In this document: positions 60,856-64,000 of the stretch, piece after piece
How positions within the stretch are numbered: position 1 is the stretch's first letter
How the letters are laid out: the number at the start of each line of letters is the position of its first letter
From: Gillisia sp. UBA3175
GTDB taxonomy: Bacteria > Bacteroidota > Bacteroidia > Flavobacteriales > Flavobacteriaceae
Reading direction: 5' to 3'
NCBI GenBank assembly: GCA_002364325.1
Contig: DEXV01000003.1
Location: 969,229-1,033,228 of the forward strand
Length of the DNA stretch: 64,000 nt
Translations under genes and position numbers: made by a program
The notes under the pieces: generated by a model
Database searches by the model: none
What the model was told of the DNA's origin: nothing
The model's input: only the letters and a program-made list of their open reading frames with translations

Positions 60856-61536
60856 TTATTTTAATTTTTTCATTAATAATTCAGCTACTTTAGAAGAAGA
60901 TGCAGGATTTTGACCTGTTATCAAAAGACCATCTTCCAGAGCATAAGGCTGCCAATCTCCTATTTTACTATAATTTGCTCCTTTCTCTTTCATCATATCT
61001 TCAATTAAAAAAGGCACAACATCTGTTAACTGAACTGCATTTTCTTCACCATTGGTGAATCCGGTCACATTTTTTCCTTTTACCAAAGCATTCCCTTCAG
61101 TATCCTGAATATTCTTTAAAATTGCCGGGGCATGACATACAAATGAAATTGGTTTATCATTTGCTAAAAATGATTCAATCAATTCCTTAGAAGTTTTATT
61201 TTCTACAAGATCCCATAAAAGACCGTGACCACCGGGATAGAATACAGCATCAAAATCTTTTTGATCTACGTCTTCCAATTTTTTGGTGTTAGCTAAAACT
61301 TCCTGAGTTTTCTTATCCTTATCGAAACGTTTAGTAGCTTCTGTAGCTGCATCTTCTGTATCGCTATTTGGATCTATTGGTGGTTGTCCTCCTTCGGGTG
61401 AAACTAATGCTACGTTATACCCTGCATCGGTTAAAATATAATAGGGAGCAGCAAATTCTTCTATCCAAAATCCAGTCTTTTTACCGGTGCTTCCCATCTC
61501 ATCATTGCTGGTTAGTACAAAAAGTATGTTTTTCAT
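60856..61536 (-). CDS. DJ-1/PfpI superfamily protein (Hsp31-like class I glutamine amidotransferase fold)
   Basis: The 226-residue protein carries the nucleophile elbow FVCHAPAIL with Cys134 followed by His135, the Glu-containing GFWIEEFAAPY (22-32) and FYPGGHGLLWDL (99-110), as in Hsp31-like glyoxalases and chaperones. Members convert methylglyoxal to lactate or repair glycated groups. Operon with an ene-reductase, separated by three bases, supports a role in reactive carbonyl or electrophile defence. A Crp/Fnr gene lies 97 bases upstream on the same strand. Confidence 0.87.
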   Translation of the reverse strand: MKNILFVLTSNDEMGSTGKKTGFWIEEFAAPYYILTDAGYNVALVSPEGGQPPIDPNSDTEDAATEATKRFDKDKKTQEVLANTKKLEDVDQKDFDAVFYPGGHGLLWDLVENKTSKELIESFLANDKPISFVCHAPAILKNIQDTEGNALVKGKNVTGFTNGEENAVQLTDVVPFLIEDMMKEKGANYSKIGDWQPYALEDGLLITGQNPASSSKVAELLMKKLK

Positions 61537-61633
61537 AATATTATAATTTAGATGATTTATAAATACAAAATTAGTGCAAAAGCTATTAAAACTACTTGAT
61601 GTAAGTTAGGAGGAAGTGTTAAAAAAAGTTAAG

Positions 61634-62221
61634 CTAAATAACTTCTTTTCTAATTCGGCTGAGGCTCTCTGGTTTTAAACCCAGATAATTAGCTATATGA
61701 TAATTGGGAACACGTTGCTCTATTTTTGGATAGGTTTCACAGAACTCCAGATAACGTTCTTTTCCGCTTTTTTGAAGCGTAGATAATATCCTTGTGCGCA
61801 ACGATACAAAAGCGTTAGTGGTTTTAATTCTAAAAAACCTTTCGAATTGAGGAATGCGGGTATATAAAATTTCTAGAGCATCACGATTAATTGCCAAAAG
61901 AGTAGAATTTTCTATAGTCTCTAAATATAACTTAGCAGGTACTTTATTAAAGAAGGCTTCAAAATCTGAAATCCACCAGTCTTCTACCGCGAATTGAATA
62001 ATATGCTTATCACCGGTTTCATCCAGATAATAGGCTTCTAAACAACCAGAAACCACATAATATTCTGAATCAACAAGATCTCCTGGTTCAATTATAAAAT
62101 TCTTCTTAGAAATTTTAATTTCTTCTAAAATACTAGTAAATTCTAGTTGCTCACTTTCGGAAAGAGTAATTACCTTATGTAGGTGATTTAGAATACTGGT
62201 ATATATACTATTCTTGATCAT
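61634..62221 (-). CDS. Crp/Fnr family transcriptional regulator (adjacent to DJ-1/OYE operon)
   Basis: The 195-residue protein has a cyclic-nucleotide-type beta roll (about 35-120) and a winged helix ending IANYLGLKPESLSRIRKEV. It shares VEDWWISDFEAF with the paralog at 18689 and lacks the cAMP-binding cassette. Its recognition helix reads K-P-E-S-L-S-R, so the Arg that precedes Glu in CRP is replaced by Pro, and it should recognise a different operator. It lies directly upstream of the DJ-1/OYE pair and downstream of an unknown 233-residue protein (33-base gap). Confidence 0.83.
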   Translation of the reverse strand: MIKNSIYTSILNHLHKVITLSESEQLEFTSILEEIKISKKNFIIEPGDLVDSEYYVVSGCLEAYYLDETGDKHIIQFAVEDWWISDFEAFFNKVPAKLYLETIENSTLLAINRDALEILYTRIPQFERFFRIKTTNAFVSLRTRILSTLQKSGKERYLEFCETYPKIEQRVPNYHIANYLGLKPESLSRIRKEVI

Positions 62222-62254
62222 TATAAAAAATACATTTATAAAAGTAGTTATAAC

Positions 62255-62956
62255 CTAATCTTCCTCTTCTGCTACTTCATCATTATGTGTTTTCCCATCA
62301 AAGGTTTCAACATATTTTAAATCTTGGAAAAAATATTTTGAAGAGATCACTTTTACCAAAGCTGTAGAATCTGACTGTAACTCGGTGTTCATCTGCCAAA
62401 TAATATTCACTGCTTCTTCAAAGGATTCAGAACTTAACTGTTCTGTAAATAATCTATTTATAAGAGTATTCTCAGGCATCCCACTTGCTAACAATCTTGT
62501 TAGTGCGGCTTCTGAAATTTTGTTGTCAATAAGAAGATCCTTCAATTTATCTGAAGTGATCTTCACTTCAAAATAAACCGCTTCGGGATGAGGAAATTTT
62601 CCGTTGAAGGCATCATACAGAATTTGTCCCGTATTAAAAAAGTCTTCATGATAGCCTATTTCAGCATATTCTTCCCACATTTTTTCTTCCCTCATTTCAT
62701 TAGAAAGATTATCTATTTGACCCTCATTCAACCTTTCATTAAAAACATATCCTAAAATAAGTTTTGCAGCCTCTTCAGGCTCTTGATCTGCAATAGACAT
62801 GTAGCACATCTCCTTTAGTTCCGCATTAGAAATTTCAGAAATATCTCCATAATCCATCACTCCAAGTAAATCTCTATATTTTTGGTTATCCCAGTAATCT
62901 GGTAACTCTAAAATGGTATCGAAATTTAATATTGCTACTTTATATGCTGTATTCAT
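62255..62956 (-). CDS. Acidic cytoplasmic protein of unknown function
   Basis: The 233-residue protein has no signal peptide or membrane segment. It is helical and strongly acidic, with elements such as LNFDTILELPDYWDNQKYRD, YMSIADQEPEEAAKLI, YHEDFFNTGQILYDAFNG and an Asp/Glu tail (DEVAEEED). I do not recognise a domain. It precedes the Crp/Fnr gene by 33 bases and may be cotranscribed with it. No close neighbour clarifies its function. Confidence 0.55.
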   Translation of the reverse strand: MNTAYKVAILNFDTILELPDYWDNQKYRDLLGVMDYGDISEISNAELKEMCYMSIADQEPEEAAKLILGYVFNERLNEGQIDNLSNEMREEKMWEEYAEIGYHEDFFNTGQILYDAFNGKFPHPEAVYFEVKITSDKLKDLLIDNKISEAALTRLLASGMPENTLINRLFTEQLSSESFEEAVNIIWQMNTELQSDSTALVKVISSKYFFQDLKYVETFDGKTHNDEVAEEED

Positions 62957-63053
62957 TAGACTGTTGATTTTTTGGTGTAGTAAATATCCAAATTATTTAG
63001 ATTTGCCAAAAGTGGCTAATTACAAGAGATTTCTATCACAATACAAGGTTAAT

Positions 63054-64000
63054 TTACCTTACAGATTCCTCCAAAACCGGTGCTTTCCATTTAGTGGTTC
63101 CAACTTTTGTACTATTAGCAAGTTTAATTGCCTTAGAAGATCTTCTTTTATCATAGATCATGGCAAGAGTCATAATTAAACTGGTACCAATAATTACAAA
63201 TAACAAGATTCCAGGTTCAAAAGAGTCTATTTGAGCTTCTACCGGAATTGCATAGAATAACAAAACTGTGATTAATCCTCGTGGTGCTATAAATAACTGA
63301 GGAAGAATATCTGATCCAATGAAAATCCTTAACAATACAAAACGGATTCCGTAGATCGAAGCAATTATTAGCAGGCTAATTATAGCCACATTCACGTTCC
63401 AAAGAGATGCAATTGCAATAGTTAACCCAAAAATGACAAAAAAGAAGGTGCGTACCACAAATGCTGTTTCTGCGGTAATCGTGTGTAATTCATGATAAAT
63501 ATGATGTGCTTTCTCGTAATGCAGAAATTTAGAAAGCCTTCCTTTAAAGAACAACTTCATGTTTGCTATCACTAATCCAAAAATCAAGATTATTATAAGT
63601 GACGATAAATGCATTTTTTTACCCAATGCATAAAGTAGAAGCAGTACTCCTATTAATAAGAAAAGCTTTACCTGACTTTTAATACGTTGAAATATTAATA
63701 TAATTCCATAACTGGCAACTAGGGAAATCACAATGGTTAACACTAAATTTCCGCTAAAACCAATAATTCCTCCATCCTCTGCAGGATTCAGTTTACCGGT
63801 TAAAAAATAGAACATCATAATACCCAGAATGTCTGAAAAAGTACTTTCATAGATATGAAATTCTCTTTTTGCAACTGTTAATCCAAGTACACTTGGAATT
63901 ATAATAGCGCTTGATAATATAGAAAGTGGTGTTGCATATAACCATGCAGATTGCATGGTCATTTCTGGAATAAAATTATATAAGATAAGCGCAGCAACCC
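63054..64000 (-). CDS. Cation:proton antiporter (CPA family), N-terminus outside the window
   Basis: The frame stays open to the right edge (VAALILYNFIPEMTMQ precedes the first internal Met), so the gene start lies outside and the ATG at 63962 is internal. The visible 315 residues include about nine membrane helices, with STFSDILGIMMFYFLTG (the acidic Asp of a CPA-type helix) and FIAPRGLITVLLFYAIP (a conserved Arg-Gly segment late in NhaP/KefB-like antiporters). It would exchange Na+ or K+ for H+ in the inner membrane. The C-terminus is soluble and basic. Confidence 0.78.
   Translation of the reverse strand, partial: VAALILYNFIPEMTMQSAWLYATPLSILSSAIIIPSVLGLTVAKREFHIYESTFSDILGIMMFYFLTGKLNPAEDGGIIGFSGNLVLTIVISLVASYGIILIFQRIKSQVKLFLLIGVLLLLYALGKKMHLSSLIIILIFGLVIANMKLFFKGRLSKFLHYEKAHHIYHELHTITAETAFVVRTFFFVIFGLTIAIASLWNVNVAIISLLIIASIYGIRFVLLRIFIGSDILPQLFIAPRGLITVLLFYAIPVEAQIDSFEPGILLFVIIGTSLIMTLAMIYDKRRSSKAIKLANSTKVGTTKWKAPVLEESVR

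Noticed and set aside
1-64000. CRISPR array, rRNA operon, prophage or insertion sequence with transposase
   Set aside because: No regularly spaced repeats, rRNA sequence, phage structural genes or transposase were seen in the window.

Overview
The window is AT-rich, gene-dense on the minus strand, and carries protein families typical of Bacteroidota, most likely a free-living, aerobic member of the Flavobacteriaceae (DUF5916, DUF2807 and M16 proteins, fasciclin lipoprotein, GIY-YIG repeats, TAnnTTTG-type -7 promoter boxes, few Shine-Dalgarno sites). Genus and species cannot be read from the sequence alone. Both ends cut genes: a C-terminal tail at 1-95 and a cation/proton antiporter running off the right end.

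Layout. 1-3.3 kb: FNT-family channel, ribosome hibernation factor, two small secreted proteins. 3.3-8.9 kb: an accessory island with a restriction-modification system: a beta-class adenine methylase and a divergent D12-class adenine methylase, a phospholipase-D-type endonuclease convergent with the latter, and a short controller (C) gene upstream of the nuclease. Sequences resembling C-boxes lie before the C gene and between the two methylases, and 33-bp imperfect direct repeats bracket the island. 8.9-15.3 kb: acyl-CoA dehydrogenase, luciferase-like oxidoreductase, large-subunit catalase, two DoxX-like proteins. 16.5-23 kb: an unusual zinc-ribbon SDR, then a Crp/Fnr regulator plus PRISE-type enone reductase lying between a DUF5916 3'-end fragment and an intact DUF5916 gene. 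23.5-34.6 kb: S9 peptidase, HIBADH-like dehydrogenase with MFS transporter, an M1-peptidase relic, a TPR adenylate cyclase operon, PRC-barrel protein and two EamA exporters. 35-47.7 kb: fasciclin lipoprotein, J-domain/KTSC protein, MsrA-like protein, DEAD-box helicase, LpxD-like acyltransferase, double M16 peptidase, alpha/beta hydrolase, DUF3095, fatty acid hydroxylase-like protein, OsmC-like protein. 48-54 kb: two pirins, a NhaC-family transporter behind an S-box (SAM) riboswitch-like leader, DUF885 lipoprotein, a frameshifted GIY-YIG gene embedded in palindromic repeats. 54.4-64 kb: VF530-like protein with a second zinc-ribbon SDR, a classical SDR, a DbpA-type helicase, RlmF, and a Crp/Fnr - DJ-1 - old yellow enzyme cluster.

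Themes. Many genes deal with oxidative or electrophile stress (catalase, MsrA-like, OsmC-like, pirins, DJ-1, two ene-reductase types). Both Crp/Fnr paralogs sit directly upstream of an enzyme that reduces activated C=C bonds. The points most worth following are the R-M island with its interrupted controller gene and candidate C-boxes, the minimal S-box-like leader, the perfect TGTGA-N6-TCACA operator, and the paired zinc-ribbon SDRs that lack the catalytic tyrosine.
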